Below the pieces are notes generated by a model. That model was not told the origin of the DNA. It searched no databases and was given only the letters and a program-made list of their open reading frames with translations. DNA of 64,000 nucleotides, from NCBI GenBank assembly GCA_019240475.1, contig JAFAYI010000018.1, forward strand, positions 1-64,000, written 5' to 3'. Numbering within the stretch: the stretch's first letter is position 1; every line of letters starts with the position of its first letter. This stretch comes from Acidobacteriaceae bacterium (lineage in GTDB: Bacteria > Acidobacteriota > Terriglobia > Bryobacterales > Bryobacteraceae). The position numbers and the translations under genes are program-made. This document shows, piece after piece, positions 27,515 to 36,337 of this stretch.

Positions 27515-27942
27515 CGGTACTAGACGCAAACATTTTGATTTATGCGGCCGACGCGGACGCACCCCAGCACGAGCGCATCGCACGGTGGTTGGCCGATCTG
27601 TTCCGAGGGCCTGAATTGATTGCGTTCACATGGCCGGTAGTGTGGGCCTTCGTGCGCGTAAGCACAGATCGTCGGATACAGAGTCGTCCGCGGACTGTTG
27701 AAGACGCTTTATCGAGAGTGCGAGATTGGCTAAGCGAGCCCGGCGTGAAGCTGGTCGATGCGGGCCCGCAGCACTTAGCGATTCTTGAGGAGTTGGTCAC
27801 CCGTTGCGATGCCTCAGGGCCGCTGGTCAGCGACGCAGTGCTCGCAGCGCTAGCAATCGAACACGGCGCCACCCTGGCCTCCACCGATCGCGACTTCAGC
27901 CGATTTCCGAATCTACGCTGGGTGAATCCGCTGGATGTGTAA
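27511..27942 (+). CDS. vapC: VapC-type PIN-domain toxin
   Basis: A 143-residue PIN-domain ribonuclease, the toxin of the pair. Acidic metal ligands seen are Asp5 (VLDANILIY), Asp108 (SDAVLAALA) and Asp126/Asp128 (STDRDF); the usual central Glu near 40-45 is not evident (WPVVWAFVRV), as in some subfamilies. TTG 27511 gives a TTGA overlap with the vapB stop, which fits translational coupling. When antitoxin is lost it would cleave RNA, probably tRNA or rRNA; the target is unknown. Confidence 0.88.
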   Translation: MTVLDANILIYAADADAPQHERIARWLADLFRGPELIAFTWPVVWAFVRVSTDRRIQSRPRTVEDALSRVRDWLSEPGVKLVDAGPQHLAILEELVTRCDASGPLVSDAVLAALAIEHGATLASTDRDFSRFPNLRWVNPLDV

Positions 27943-27945
27943 GGG

Positions 27946-29310
27946 CTACGCGTATAGTCCGCGCTTCTTGATCGCATACGCCACGCGATCGAGCGCTAGC
28001 ATGTAGGCTGCTGTGCGATTGTGGACGGCGTGCTTTTCCGAATACCCGGTCACGTCGTTGAAACTCGCGACCATGATCTCTTCGAGCCGGGTGTTTACTT
28101 CGTCTTCCCTCCAGAAGTAGCCTCCCCGGTCCTGCACCCACTCGAAGTAAGAAACGGTGACGCCGCCCGCGTTGGCCAGAATATCCGGAATCACAAAAAC
28201 TTTCTTGTCATGCAGTATCGAGTCGGCCAGAAACGTTGTCGGCCCGTTTGCGCCTTCGCAGAGAATCTTGGCGCGGATACGATCCGCGTTATGGGAAGTG
28301 ATGACATTTTCGCGCGCCGCCGGAATCAAGACTTCGCACGGCAGCAGCAGCGCTTCTTCTTTATCCACGTCTTCGGCTTCCGGGAACCCGCGAATAGAAC
28401 CGGTGTCACGCCGATACAGCATCAGCGCTTCCACATCGAGGCCGTGCGGGTTGTAAACGGCGCCGTCATATTCGACGATGCAGGTAATCTTGAAGCCGCG
28501 CCGCGTCATGAGCCGCGCAGCCATCCCGCCCACGTTGCCGAATCCCTGAATAATGACCCGCGCGTCTTCCGGCGCAAGGCCAAATCGCTTGAGCGCCTCC
28601 ATGGTGACGATCATGCATCCGCGACCTGTGGCTTCGGGCCGTCCGCGCGAGCCGCCTAATTCCAACGGCTTACCCGTCACTACCGCCGTCACTGTGTGGC
28701 GCTTGTGCATGGAATAGGTGTCCATGATCCAGGCCATCGTCTGTTCGTTCGTGTTCACGTCCGGCGCCGGCACATCGCGCTCGGGGCCGATGAATTCGCA
28801 GATCTCGGCGGTGTAGCGCCGGGTGATGCGCTCCAGTTCGCTTTCGCTCAACAGTTGCGGCTCACAGATGACCCCGCCCTTGCCGCCGCCGAACGGGATG
28901 TTGACCACGGCGCACTTCCATGTCATCCAAGCCGCCAATGCCCGCACTTCATCCAACGAAACGTCGGGAGCAAAACGGATGCCTCCCTTGGCAGGTCCCC
29001 GTGCGATGGAATGTTGCACTCGGTAACCGGTGAAAACCTCGACCCGCCCATCGTCCAGCATCACCGGAATGTTCACGGTTAGCTCCATGGTGGGCAGCCG
29101 CAACACCTTGCGAATTCCATCGTCCAGCTTGAGCAATTCCGCCGCTTCATCGAAACGATGGGCGGCAGACTCCCAAGGGTTTACTTCCAGTTCGACAGAC
29201 GGGGTCGCTTCCAACAACATGGCGGACGTTCTCCTAAAGATGTCAGGACTTTCCGGCGGGTGATGCTCCTCTTGCTTCGTGGGAAAAGGCGCCGTTCCGG
29301 TGCTAGCCAT
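27946..29310 (-). CDS. Glu/Leu/Phe/Val dehydrogenase (glutamate dehydrogenase type)
   Basis: A 454-residue amino-acid dehydrogenase that interconverts glutamate and 2-oxoglutarate with ammonia, using NAD(P). The substrate-binding lysines lie in [10 protein letters not shown] and [32 protein letters not shown] and the Rossmann motif GFGNVGG are present, as is CEGANGPTT. The first 35 or so residues ([15 protein letters not shown]...) are a non-conserved extension; a start at MLLEATPS is possible. The Glu enzyme is most likely by overall resemblance. Divergent from the DUF2076 gene. Confidence 0.92.
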   Translation of the reverse strand: MASTGTAPFPTKQEEHHPPESPDIFRRTSAMLLEATPSVELEVNPWESAAHRFDEAAELLKLDDGIRKVLRLPTMELTVNIPVMLDDGRVEVFTGYRVQHSIARGPAKGGIRFAPDVSLDEVRALAAWMTWKCAVVNIPFGGGKGGVICEPQLLSESELERITRRYTAEICEFIGPERDVPAPDVNTNEQTMAWIMDTYSMHKRHTVTAVVTGKPLELGGSRGRPEATGRGCMIVTMEALKRFGLAPEDARVIIQGFGNVGGMAARLMTRRGFKITCIVEYDGAVYNPHGLDVEALMLYRRDTGSIRGFPEAEDVDKEEALLLPCEVLIPAARENVITSHNADRIRAKILCEGANGPTTFLADSILHDKKVFVIPDILANAGGVTVSYFEWVQDRGGYFWREDEVNTRLEEIMVASFNDVTGYSEKHAVHNRTAAYMLALDRVAYAIKKRGLYA

Positions 29311-29437
29311 CCACTCACTACACTGTCACGAGTGACGCATCGTTGCAAGCGTGGGTTCTGAACTTTTCTTGCCTGCGAAGCAAACTGAACGTAGGCCCGC
29401 GAAATTGCGTCTTATGGGTGTCCCGCAAAGGAATTCC

Positions 29438-30196
29438 ATGACACCAGATGAACGCAAAATGCTGGAGGACCTGGCCGACAAGTTCGGGCAAACTCCCACG
29501 CCTCCCAAGGATGCGGAAGCGGAAGATTTCATTCGCAAACGGATCGGCTCGCGTCCAGACGCCTTGTATCTCATGACACAGACGGTTCTGATTCAAAACC
29601 TGGCTCTGCAGCAGGCGCAGCAACAACTGCGCGATTTGCAGCAGCGCGCGTCGCAACCCGCGACCGTGGGAGGATCGGGAAGTTTCCTAGGAGGTCAACA
29701 AGGAGCGCCGCGCGGCGCGAGTGGATATTCCGGGCAGCAGCAGTATGCCGCGCCCCCTCCTCAGTATGCGCCGGCGCCCCCTCCTCAGTATGCGCCGGCG
29801 CCCCCGCAATATACACCCAGCCCAGGTTCAGGCGCCCCAAGTTTTCTACGCGGGGCTGCGCAAACCGCGGCTGGCGTCGCGGCGGGCGCTTTGGCATTCG
29901 AAGGTATTCAGGCGCTGTTCTCCCATCCGGGCTATGGTGGCGGCGGAGGCTTTTTCGGCGGCGGCGGTGGATTCGGCGGCGGCGCGCCCGTGGAAGAAAC
30001 CGTCGTGAATAACTATTACGACCAGCCGCAACAAGACGATTATCGCAATGATGATCGCGGCGGCTACGACGCGCAAGACAGTGGCGATTCCGGCAATTAC
30101 GACGACTCGGCCAATTATGACCATTCCGGCAACTATGATTCCGGTGACGGCGGCGGTTTTGACGATGGCGGTGGCGGCGGAGATAACTTCGTCTAA
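29438..30196 (+). CDS. DUF2076 family protein with low-complexity tail
   Basis: A 252-residue protein from ATG 29438 (AAGGAA 6-11 bases upstream). The N-terminal 65 residues (MTPDERKMLEDLADKFG... ALYLMTQTVLIQNLAL) match the conserved start of DUF2076. Then come a Gln/Ala helix, a Pro/Tyr/Ala repeat (PPPQYAPAP units), a membrane-like glycine/alanine stretch (AAGVAAGALAFEGIQ), a Gly/Phe-rich region and an Asp/Asn/Tyr/Gly-rich acidic tail. Function is unknown; it may be envelope-associated. The stop overlaps the convergent ppa stop by four bases. Confidence 0.82.
   Translation: MTPDERKMLEDLADKFGQTPTPPKDAEAEDFIRKRIGSRPDALYLMTQTVLIQNLALQQAQQQLRDLQQRASQPATVGGSGSFLGGQQGAPRGASGYSGQQQYAAPPPQYAPAPPPQYAPAPPQYTPSPGSGAPSFLRGAAQTAAGVAAGALAFEGIQALFSHPGYGGGGGFFGGGGGFGGGAPVEETVVNNYYDQPQQDDYRNDDRGGYDAQDSGDSGNYDDSANYDHSGNYDSGDGGGFDDGGGGGDNFV
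29753..29800 (+). repeat. Two perfect 24-base tandem repeats
   Basis: The unit CCCCCTCCTCAGTATGCGCC plus GGCG occurs twice in tandem (29753-29776 and 29777-29800), with a degenerate third copy after. It keeps frame (8 codons) and encodes the PPPQYAPA repeat of the DUF2076 protein. Copy number could vary between strains by slippage. Confidence 0.8.
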
Positions 30197-30759
30197 TTGG
30201 GATTGGCGGCGGGCTCGCCATCGTCGAGCGAGTCCTCCGCCCGCCGGCTCATGTAACTCTTCCGGCTTTCGTGAATGACTTTGCGGGCCTCTTGTGGCCC
30301 GTTCCAACCGTCGATGATCGTTTTCGCCCCTTGCAGCTCTTTGTAAATCGAAAAGAAATACTCAATCTCTTTGCGCACGTGCGGAAACACCTGATCGATC
30401 GTGTGAATGCTGTCGAATCGGGGATTGCGATTCGGCACGGCAAGCACCTTCTGATCGCGCTCTTTCTGATCGACCATATTCAAGAGGCCGACCGGGCGCA
30501 CGTCCATTAGGCAGCCCGTGAAACTCGGCTCATCCACCATCACAAGCACGTCAAGGGGATCTCCATCCTCGGCAAGCGTCCCGGGAATGAAGCCGTAATC
30601 TCCGGGGTAGTGCATCGGCGAATACAGGGCCCGATCCAATCGAAACACGCCCAAATTCCCGTCGTACTCATACTTGTTGGAGGAGTTCTTGGGGATCTCA
30701 ATTACCGCTCGAACAACCTCCGGCGAGTCCGGTCCGGGATCGATGTCGTACAGTTTCAC
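30193..30759 (-). CDS. ppa: Inorganic pyrophosphatase (family I)
   Basis: A 188-residue soluble enzyme that hydrolyses pyrophosphate to two phosphates with Mg2+, pulling biosynthetic reactions forward. The metal-binding signature DGDPLDVLV is present, with EIPKNSSNKYEYD and YPGDYGFIP before it. Length is typical; the tail (MSRRAEDSLDDGEPAANPN) is non-conserved. It converges on the DUF2076 gene and lies 54 bases from the divergent oxidoreductase gene. Confidence 0.95.
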   Translation of the reverse strand: MKLYDIDPGPDSPEVVRAVIEIPKNSSNKYEYDGNLGVFRLDRALYSPMHYPGDYGFIPGTLAEDGDPLDVLVMVDEPSFTGCLMDVRPVGLLNMVDQKERDQKVLAVPNRNPRFDSIHTIDQVFPHVRKEIEYFFSIYKELQGAKTIIDGWNGPQEARKVIHESRKSYMSRRAEDSLDDGEPAANPN

Positions 30760-30813
30760 GGGTTCACTCTACCAGACGGATATTGCGAAAAGTCGCGTGC
30801 GAAACTCTGAAGC

Positions 30814-31818
30814 ATGGCGGAAAAAGTGCGCTGGGGAGTGCTTGGTGTTGCCGCGATTGCGACGAAGAAGGTTGTTCCCGGGATGCGACAGTGCGAGCGC
30901 GCCGAAGTCGTCGCCATCGCCTCGCGCGATCTGGCGAAAGCGCAAGAGGCGGCTCAAGCGCTGGGCATCGGCAAAGCGTACGGCTCCTATGAAGAAATTC
31001 TCGCGGACCCGGGCGTGGACGCCATCTACAATCCGCTGCCCAACCATTTACATGTTCCATGGACGCTGAAAGCAGCCGAGGCCGGCAAGCACGTCTTATG
31101 TGAAAAGCCCATAGCCATCTCCTCTCGCGAAGCGGCGGCGCTTATCCCCGTGCGGGATCGTGCGGGCGTGAAGATTGGCGAAGCGTTCATGGTGCGTACG
31201 CACCCCCAATGGCTCCGCGCGCGCGAGCTGATGCGCGGCGGCGAGATCGGCGAACTGCGCGCCATCGTGAGCGAGTTCAGTTATTTCAATCGTGACCCTA
31301 ACAATATTCGGAATATTCCCGAATATGGCGGCGGCGCCCTGATGGACATCGGTTGTTATCCCATAACCATGGCGCGCTTTTTCTTCGATCGAGAGCCTGC
31401 GCGCGTTTCCGCTGTGATCGACCGCGACCCTGAAATGAAGACCGATCGGCTCAGTTCCGCGCTTCTCGATTTCGAGGTAGGTCACGCGCTCTTCACCTGC
31501 AGCACGCAGTTGGTTCCGTTTCAGCGCATGCAGATCTTCGGAACCGGTGGGCGAATCGAGCTGGAAATTCCGTACAACATTCCCCCCGATCGCCCGAGCC
31601 GGATCTTCATCGACGATGGCTCGCAGCTCGGCGGCCATAGCGCGCGCATCGAAGAATTTCCTGCGTGCGATCAATACGCCGCGCAAGCGGACGCATTCTC
31701 GAAGGCGATCCAGGAAGACGGCGATGTTCCGGTGACGCTCGAAGACGCAGTCGCCAACATGGCGGTGATTGAAGCCGTGCTCCGCGCCGGCGCCAGCGGA
31801 GCGTGGGAGCGGCCGTAG
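30814..31818 (+). CDS. Gfo/Idh/MocA family oxidoreductase
   Basis: A 334-residue NAD(P)-dependent oxidoreductase acting on a sugar or polyol. The N-terminal Rossmann motif is WGVLGVAAIATKKVVPGM; the EKP motif (LCEKPIAIS) provides the conserved lysine, and GGGALMDIGCYP holds the Asp and Cys/His region near the active site. No signal peptide is present, so it is cytoplasmic. The substrate cannot be told; dehydrogenases like this act on inositol, glucose or sugar nucleotides. It converges on the S9 peptidase gene with 4 bases between stops. Confidence 0.9.
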   Translation: MAEKVRWGVLGVAAIATKKVVPGMRQCERAEVVAIASRDLAKAQEAAQALGIGKAYGSYEEILADPGVDAIYNPLPNHLHVPWTLKAAEAGKHVLCEKPIAISSREAAALIPVRDRAGVKIGEAFMVRTHPQWLRARELMRGGEIGELRAIVSEFSYFNRDPNNIRNIPEYGGGALMDIGCYPITMARFFFDREPARVSAVIDRDPEMKTDRLSSALLDFEVGHALFTCSTQLVPFQRMQIFGTGGRIELEIPYNIPPDRPSRIFIDDGSQLGGHSARIEEFPACDQYAAQADAFSKAIQEDGDVPVTLEDAVANMAVIEAVLRAGASGAWERP

Positions 31819-31822
31819 CGCC

Positions 31823-33940
31823 CTAGTGCGCCTCCGCCGTCTCTTGTCCGGCGCGCAGTTTCTTTGAAAAGAAATCGGCGGTGGCCTGGTAAGCCTGTAC
31901 CCAGTGCTTGTACATCAGGAAATCGTGAATCTCGTTCGGGATGATGAGTTCTTCGAACTCGACGTGCTGCTTGCGAAGCGCTTCCACTAATTCAACTGTC
32001 TGAGCGAACGCCACGTTGCGGTCGTCGTCGCCGTGAATCAGAAGGACCGGCGATTTCCAGGTCTTAACGGAAGCAATGGGAGACGAATCGAACGAAAGCC
32101 GCGCGGCGTTCACGGCCACGGTTGGATCGGAGGGCGGGCCGCTCGATGGAACCAGCTCGCTCCAGTCGTGCACGCCATGGAAATCGACGCCGGCCGCGAA
32201 CAGATCGGAGGCTCGCGCCAACGCGAGGGCGGTCAAATATCCGCCATACGAACCGCCCCACACCCCGATCCGGCGCGCATCCACGTCCGGGCGAGACTTC
32301 AGAAACAAACCGGCGCCAATTACGTCGTTGAATTCGCTCGCGCCCGTCATTCCGTAATTCACCGCTTCTCGAAAGTTGAGGCCATAGCCGATGCCGCTCC
32401 GGTAATTCACCGACAGCACGACGTACCCGCGGCTCGCCAAGTACTGATTCAGCGCATAAGCGTTCGAGTAGTAATACATGTAATGAAATCCGAGCAGCAT
32501 CTCTCGCCGCGATCCCCCATGGAAGAAGATCAATGCGGGATGGCGCTCGCCCGCCTGCGAACCCTGCGGAAGAAACAACTGCCCATGGATCTCCAACCCA
32601 TCCGCGGCGGTTATCATCACCTGCTGCGGCTTTACGAGGGACTCGGCGGGAAAATCGGACGGTGTCGCATCGGGCGCCAAGGCCTGCGCCCGGCCGTTAA
32701 TAAGAACTGCCGCGTGAGCCTTCAGGTTATAGGAAGATTCGAGTAGCGCAAGCATGGAACCGTTGCCCAGGGGCGCGGGTTCCCATTCGATGTTCTCGCC
32801 TTGCGTGATCTGTCTTGGCCGCGACGTCTCCGACACGTTCAAGCTCCACAGGTGCCGCCGGTCGATGTCATTGAAGTTCGCCGAAAAGAATAAGGTCTTG
32901 CGGTCTTCCGAGAGCGCCACATGCTCCACCTCTCCTTCGCCCGGAGTTAGCTCCCTTGGGTGGCCGCCTTCGATCGACATGCTGTACAGATGGCGCCACC
33001 CGGTTTGTTCCCATGGAAAGACGATCCGGTTGCCATCCGCCCAGAAGATCTGGTCCTTGGCGACGATTCCATTAAACACGCTGCCTGGCCCGTTCTTCGC
33101 TCGAAAGACTTCGCGGCCCAAACCCGAATCGGCATCGGCTACTCGAATCGACCAGGGCTCGCCTTCACGGTGGGGCCCGAACGCTCCCTGCCGGGATCGG
33201 GCGGCAATGCGCGCATAAGCAATGCGCGTGCCGTCGGGCGACCAGACCGGCGAGATGTCGCGGTCTACGCTCGCGTCCAGGTACCGCAGGCTCTTATCGG
33301 CGAGCGTGTAGATGCCGACAAAGCCGTGGCTCTTGCGATCACTGACAAACGCCAGCCGCGCGCCATCCGGCGACCAGCGCAGGTTTTCCATCGGCCATTT
33401 CTGGCTGACCGCGTTCACCACCTGCTCGCCTTTGGCCGTCATCGTGAAGATCTGTCCACCCTTTATGAATGCGACAACGTCGTTTTTGGGCGAAATGGCT
33501 GGCGCGCGGCCTTCAGTCAGCTTTTTGGCTGGCGAGCCGTCCATTCCCACCACCCAAATCGCCTGTTCGGGCTTGGTGGGGCTCAAGGCCGGATTCGGAT
33601 TGTCCTCGCCGTTTTCAAAATCTCCGCCTCGCGCAAAGAGCAGGTACGAACCGTCCGGCGCCCATGCGATGTCGTCTATGTCCTGACCATCGTCCTGATT
33701 GAATGCCGTGACTTTATGGCCTTTCCACTCGGGCGCGCTTGCCACCCAGATATTGCGCTCGCCGCGCTCATTGAGTAGCCATGCCACTCGACTTCCATTC
33801 GGAGATGCGGTCAAGAGGCTCGCAAAGGGCGCCGACATGACCTGTTCGATCGTGAAGGAAGCCGGCGCTGCGACCGCTGGCGCACTAAAAAGAGCAACGC
33901 TTAAGACGATACAAGCGGAATTCCCGACGAGAGCTTTCAT
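31823..33940 (-). CDS. S9 family prolyl oligopeptidase-like peptidase
   Basis: A 705-residue exported serine peptidase. ATG 33940 gives a signal peptide (MKALVGNSACIVLSVALFSA); the frame runs to 33973 but that is less likely. Residues to about 430 form a WD40/TolB-like beta-propeller (SPDGARLAFVSDRKS, SPDGTRIAYARI). The C-terminal alpha/beta-hydrolase domain has the nucleophile in WGGSYGGYLTAL, the Asp in IHGDDDRNV and the His in NEIHDFLMY. It should cleave short peptides in the periplasm; specificity is unknown, DPP-IV- or acylaminoacyl-type being typical. Confidence 0.93.
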   Translation of the reverse strand: MKALVGNSACIVLSVALFSAPAVAAPASFTIEQVMSAPFASLLTASPNGSRVAWLLNERGERNIWVASAPEWKGHKVTAFNQDDGQDIDDIAWAPDGSYLLFARGGDFENGEDNPNPALSPTKPEQAIWVVGMDGSPAKKLTEGRAPAISPKNDVVAFIKGGQIFTMTAKGEQVVNAVSQKWPMENLRWSPDGARLAFVSDRKSHGFVGIYTLADKSLRYLDASVDRDISPVWSPDGTRIAYARIAARSRQGAFGPHREGEPWSIRVADADSGLGREVFRAKNGPGSVFNGIVAKDQIFWADGNRIVFPWEQTGWRHLYSMSIEGGHPRELTPGEGEVEHVALSEDRKTLFFSANFNDIDRRHLWSLNVSETSRPRQITQGENIEWEPAPLGNGSMLALLESSYNLKAHAAVLINGRAQALAPDATPSDFPAESLVKPQQVMITAADGLEIHGQLFLPQGSQAGERHPALIFFHGGSRREMLLGFHYMYYYSNAYALNQYLASRGYVVLSVNYRSGIGYGLNFREAVNYGMTGASEFNDVIGAGLFLKSRPDVDARRIGVWGGSYGGYLTALALARASDLFAAGVDFHGVHDWSELVPSSGPPSDPTVAVNAARLSFDSSPIASVKTWKSPVLLIHGDDDRNVAFAQTVELVEALRKQHVEFEELIIPNEIHDFLMYKHWVQAYQATADFFSKKLRAGQETAEAH

Positions 33941-33995
33941 AGTTCGGTATTGTCTCAAGCGGCCGTTTGGCATTTCCTTCGAGCCAAAACAAAAA

Positions 33996-34022
33996 GGGCC
34001 AAGCGGCTCGCCGCCTGGCCCC
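33996..34022 (-). terminator. Terminator after the OmpA-like gene
   Basis: On the minus strand GGGCCAGGCGGC and GCCGCTTGGCCC form a 12-bp stem (one wobble pair) with a GA loop, followed by TTTTTGTTTTGG. It starts about 20 bases past the stop of the OmpA-like gene. Confidence 0.9.
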
Positions 34023-34043
34023 TTCGTTTCTACTTAGTCAGGT

Positions 34044-36071
34044 CTATTTCGGGCAACCGAGAGCCTTCACCTCATCCTCCGGAAGCGGCTTGACATTCTT
34101 GACCGCGGGAGGCATGGCTTGGCTGTTTCTCGGAACCAGGTAGACTTCCACTCGGCGGTTCTTGTCCGCCTCGCTGGTCTGCGATCCCTTGCGTTCCTTG
34201 ATATTCGAGGTTCCGCAGAGACCCGGCTTGGTGTCCGACGTCTGATCCGTACCCACCCAGTCAACCCGGATGTGCGAAGGATCGAGGTTGCCGCAAGTCG
34301 CCGTACCGCCGCTCAGCACGGCAGCCGAATTCAGCACGCGCTGTTCGTCGAGCGAATGGTGCTCTGCGCGATGCCGCCGGTCATGCCCACGACGCGGCGC
34401 GCCGTAAACATCCTTGGAGTTCTCATCCGCATCGCGATGGCCAACAAGCACGATGTCGTAATCCGTACCCGCTTGCTTGGCCGCCTGATCGATCAGGATG
34501 TCCTTGCCGCAGTTGTTCACGCGGTCTTTGTTCTTCGCAAAGACTACGTCGTCGAGGCGCTTCCACACTGGCGTATGCACCACCGTGATGGTCGTCGATT
34601 GCGTGGCGGTGCGCTGGTTCTCATCCGTCACAACCACCGTCGCCGTGATGGTCTTGGTCTGATTCTGAGCCGGATCGAACTGCAGGCTCGAAGCGTCGAA
34701 GGTCGGGTTCTGGCTCGTGTCGTTGCTGAGGCTGCCCTCGCTGACCGTCCACTTATAGGTCAGGTTGGTGCTGCAAGGACCGGCCGCCGCCGTGACGGTC
34801 AGGTTCGCGGTGTGCGGACCCGGATTGTTGTCGGCCGCCACTAACTGATTTGGATCGGCCGATACCGCGCTGATGGTCGGGCCCTGGTCATTCACCGTAA
34901 CCGTGGTGGTCGCGGTCACAGGCGCCGGATTCGGCGGAATGGTGTATTCCGGCCAGCAACGCACCGGCACACGCTTCGGCCGCTCAGGCGCCTTCGGGGC
35001 CGGAGTCGTATCGGTGACGGTCACCTGCACGTTGAACGTCCCCGTGTTGTTAGGCGTGAACGTGAAGTCGGGCCCGGTTGCGGTCTGCTTGGCGCCGTTC
35101 AGCGTCCATTCGATAGCGATGTTTCGTCCCGCCGCCGGCGTAACGTTGGCATGCAGCGTCACAGGCTTGCCTTGGCAAATCGCCTGACCCTCTGCCCCGG
35201 AGATCGTAGGCGTCGGGATCGGCGCAGCCGGCTGGAACTGCGGAGGAATCTGGCTCGCGAACCTGTCGCAGGAAACCTTCCCCTCGTAGAACACCAAGCC
35301 GATGCTGCCCTGGAATCCGTTCAGGTGATCGTGCGCCGGGACGTAGATGCCGCCATCCGGATAATTGGGCAGATCATAGGTGGGATTCCGCGACCAGAAG
35401 CCGCGCGCATCCACCCGCAATCCAAAGTGATCGCTCAGGTGCCACTTGATGCCGCCGCCGTAGTTGAATTGAACTTGCAGGTTGTCGTTCAGGTTCCCGG
35501 AATAGAACGAAGAGTTGATGGTCGCGTCGCGAGCGGTTCTCTCTGCATCGCCCGTCGGAGTAAACTGAACTCCACCGACGCCCCCCGTCACGTACGGCTG
35601 AAACTTCGAGCCGCGCGGCCTCAAATTGAACACCGGGTTCAAACCCCACATCCAGTTAACGGCATGGAAGCTGTAGTTCGGGATTGGCGCTCCGGCATAC
35701 GGCGAGGTCGCCGGATACACGCCGCCGTTGCTGGGCAACCGGAAATTCACGTTCGCGCGGTCGTAGTCCATCCATAGTTCCAGCCCGAACCACCTATTTG
35801 GGTTGACTGCGATGCGGCCGCCAGCCAGCCAGCCGTCCTTCAGCTTCATGTCCAGGCCGCGCTGGATCTGCCCGTATGTGCTGATGCCTGCGAACGGATC
35901 TAATTCCACGAGGTCCGGATACTGATCCTGGGTATCGCCGGACTTGGCCGCTGCGGCCTTCGTATTATTGGTTGCACTGTTCGTGTCCTGTGCATAGGAA
36001 GCGCCACTAAAACATAGCGCCGCGGCCAGGATCGCCGAACTTATCGGCTTCAAATATGGCCGAGTTTTCAT
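34044..36071 (-). CDS. OmpA family outer-membrane protein with Ig-like domains
   Basis: A 675-residue protein. ATG 36071 (GGAGAAGG just upstream) opens a signal peptide (to about SYAQ). An N-terminal 8-strand barrel region (about 50-260; strands such as FGLELWMDYDRANVNFR) anchors it in the outer membrane. Two Ig/PKD-like modules follow, each ending in TATVTV or TITVV patterns. The C-terminal OmpA-like peptidoglycan-binding domain has DIVLVGHRDADENS and ADKNRRVEVYLVP, but it is split by an Arg/His-rich insert (GAPRRGHDRRHRAEH). It likely tethers the outer membrane to the cell wall. Confidence 0.88.
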   Translation of the reverse strand: MKTRPYLKPISSAILAAALCFSGASYAQDTNSATNNTKAAAAKSGDTQDQYPDLVELDPFAGISTYGQIQRGLDMKLKDGWLAGGRIAVNPNRWFGLELWMDYDRANVNFRLPSNGGVYPATSPYAGAPIPNYSFHAVNWMWGLNPVFNLRPRGSKFQPYVTGGVGGVQFTPTGDAERTARDATINSSFYSGNLNDNLQVQFNYGGGIKWHLSDHFGLRVDARGFWSRNPTYDLPNYPDGGIYVPAHDHLNGFQGSIGLVFYEGKVSCDRFASQIPPQFQPAAPIPTPTISGAEGQAICQGKPVTLHANVTPAAGRNIAIEWTLNGAKQTATGPDFTFTPNNTGTFNVQVTVTDTTPAPKAPERPKRVPVRCWPEYTIPPNPAPVTATTTVTVNDQGPTISAVSADPNQLVAADNNPGPHTANLTVTAAAGPCSTNLTYKWTVSEGSLSNDTSQNPTFDASSLQFDPAQNQTKTITATVVVTDENQRTATQSTTITVVHTPVWKRLDDVVFAKNKDRVNNCGKDILIDQAAKQAGTDYDIVLVGHRDADENSKDVYGAPRRGHDRRHRAEHHSLDEQRVLNSAAVLSGGTATCGNLDPSHIRVDWVGTDQTSDTKPGLCGTSNIKERKGSQTSEADKNRRVEVYLVPRNSQAMPPAVKNVKPLPEDEVKALGCPK

Positions 36072-36179
36072 CCTTCTCCTCCCAACGAGACGTCTAACCC
36101 ACATCGGTTTATGGATGTGCCTCAAGCTATTTTTATTACGTTTGCAATCTTTCTTGCAACGTTTTTGTGATTATGTGCT

Positions 36180-36211
36180 AAGGCCAACCGGCTCTCGCTT
36201 GGCCTTTTTCA
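36180..36211 (+). terminator. Hairpin with T-tract between the OmpA-like and BNR genes
   Basis: AAGGCCAA and TTGGCCTT form an 8-bp stem with a 12-base loop, followed by TTTTC on the plus strand. No plus-strand gene precedes it. It may act in the other direction for the BNR-repeat gene, where the tail is less T-rich. Its stem shares GGCCAA with the terminator at 33996. Confidence 0.45.
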
Positions 36212-36337
36212 ACAGCTCATTGAGCTGTCGTGGAGCAGAGATTGCACCCCGACGCGCATGAAGCTCTTATGTGCTTCTCTAGAAGTCTAGCGCATGAAAT
36301 ATGGTCCAAATGGGCGCTCCACGCTAACTGGCCGTTA

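Noticed and set aside
29753..29830. CRISPR-like repeats
   Set aside because: The repeats are adjacent, in frame, without spacers and encode a Pro/Tyr linker; no cas genes nearby.
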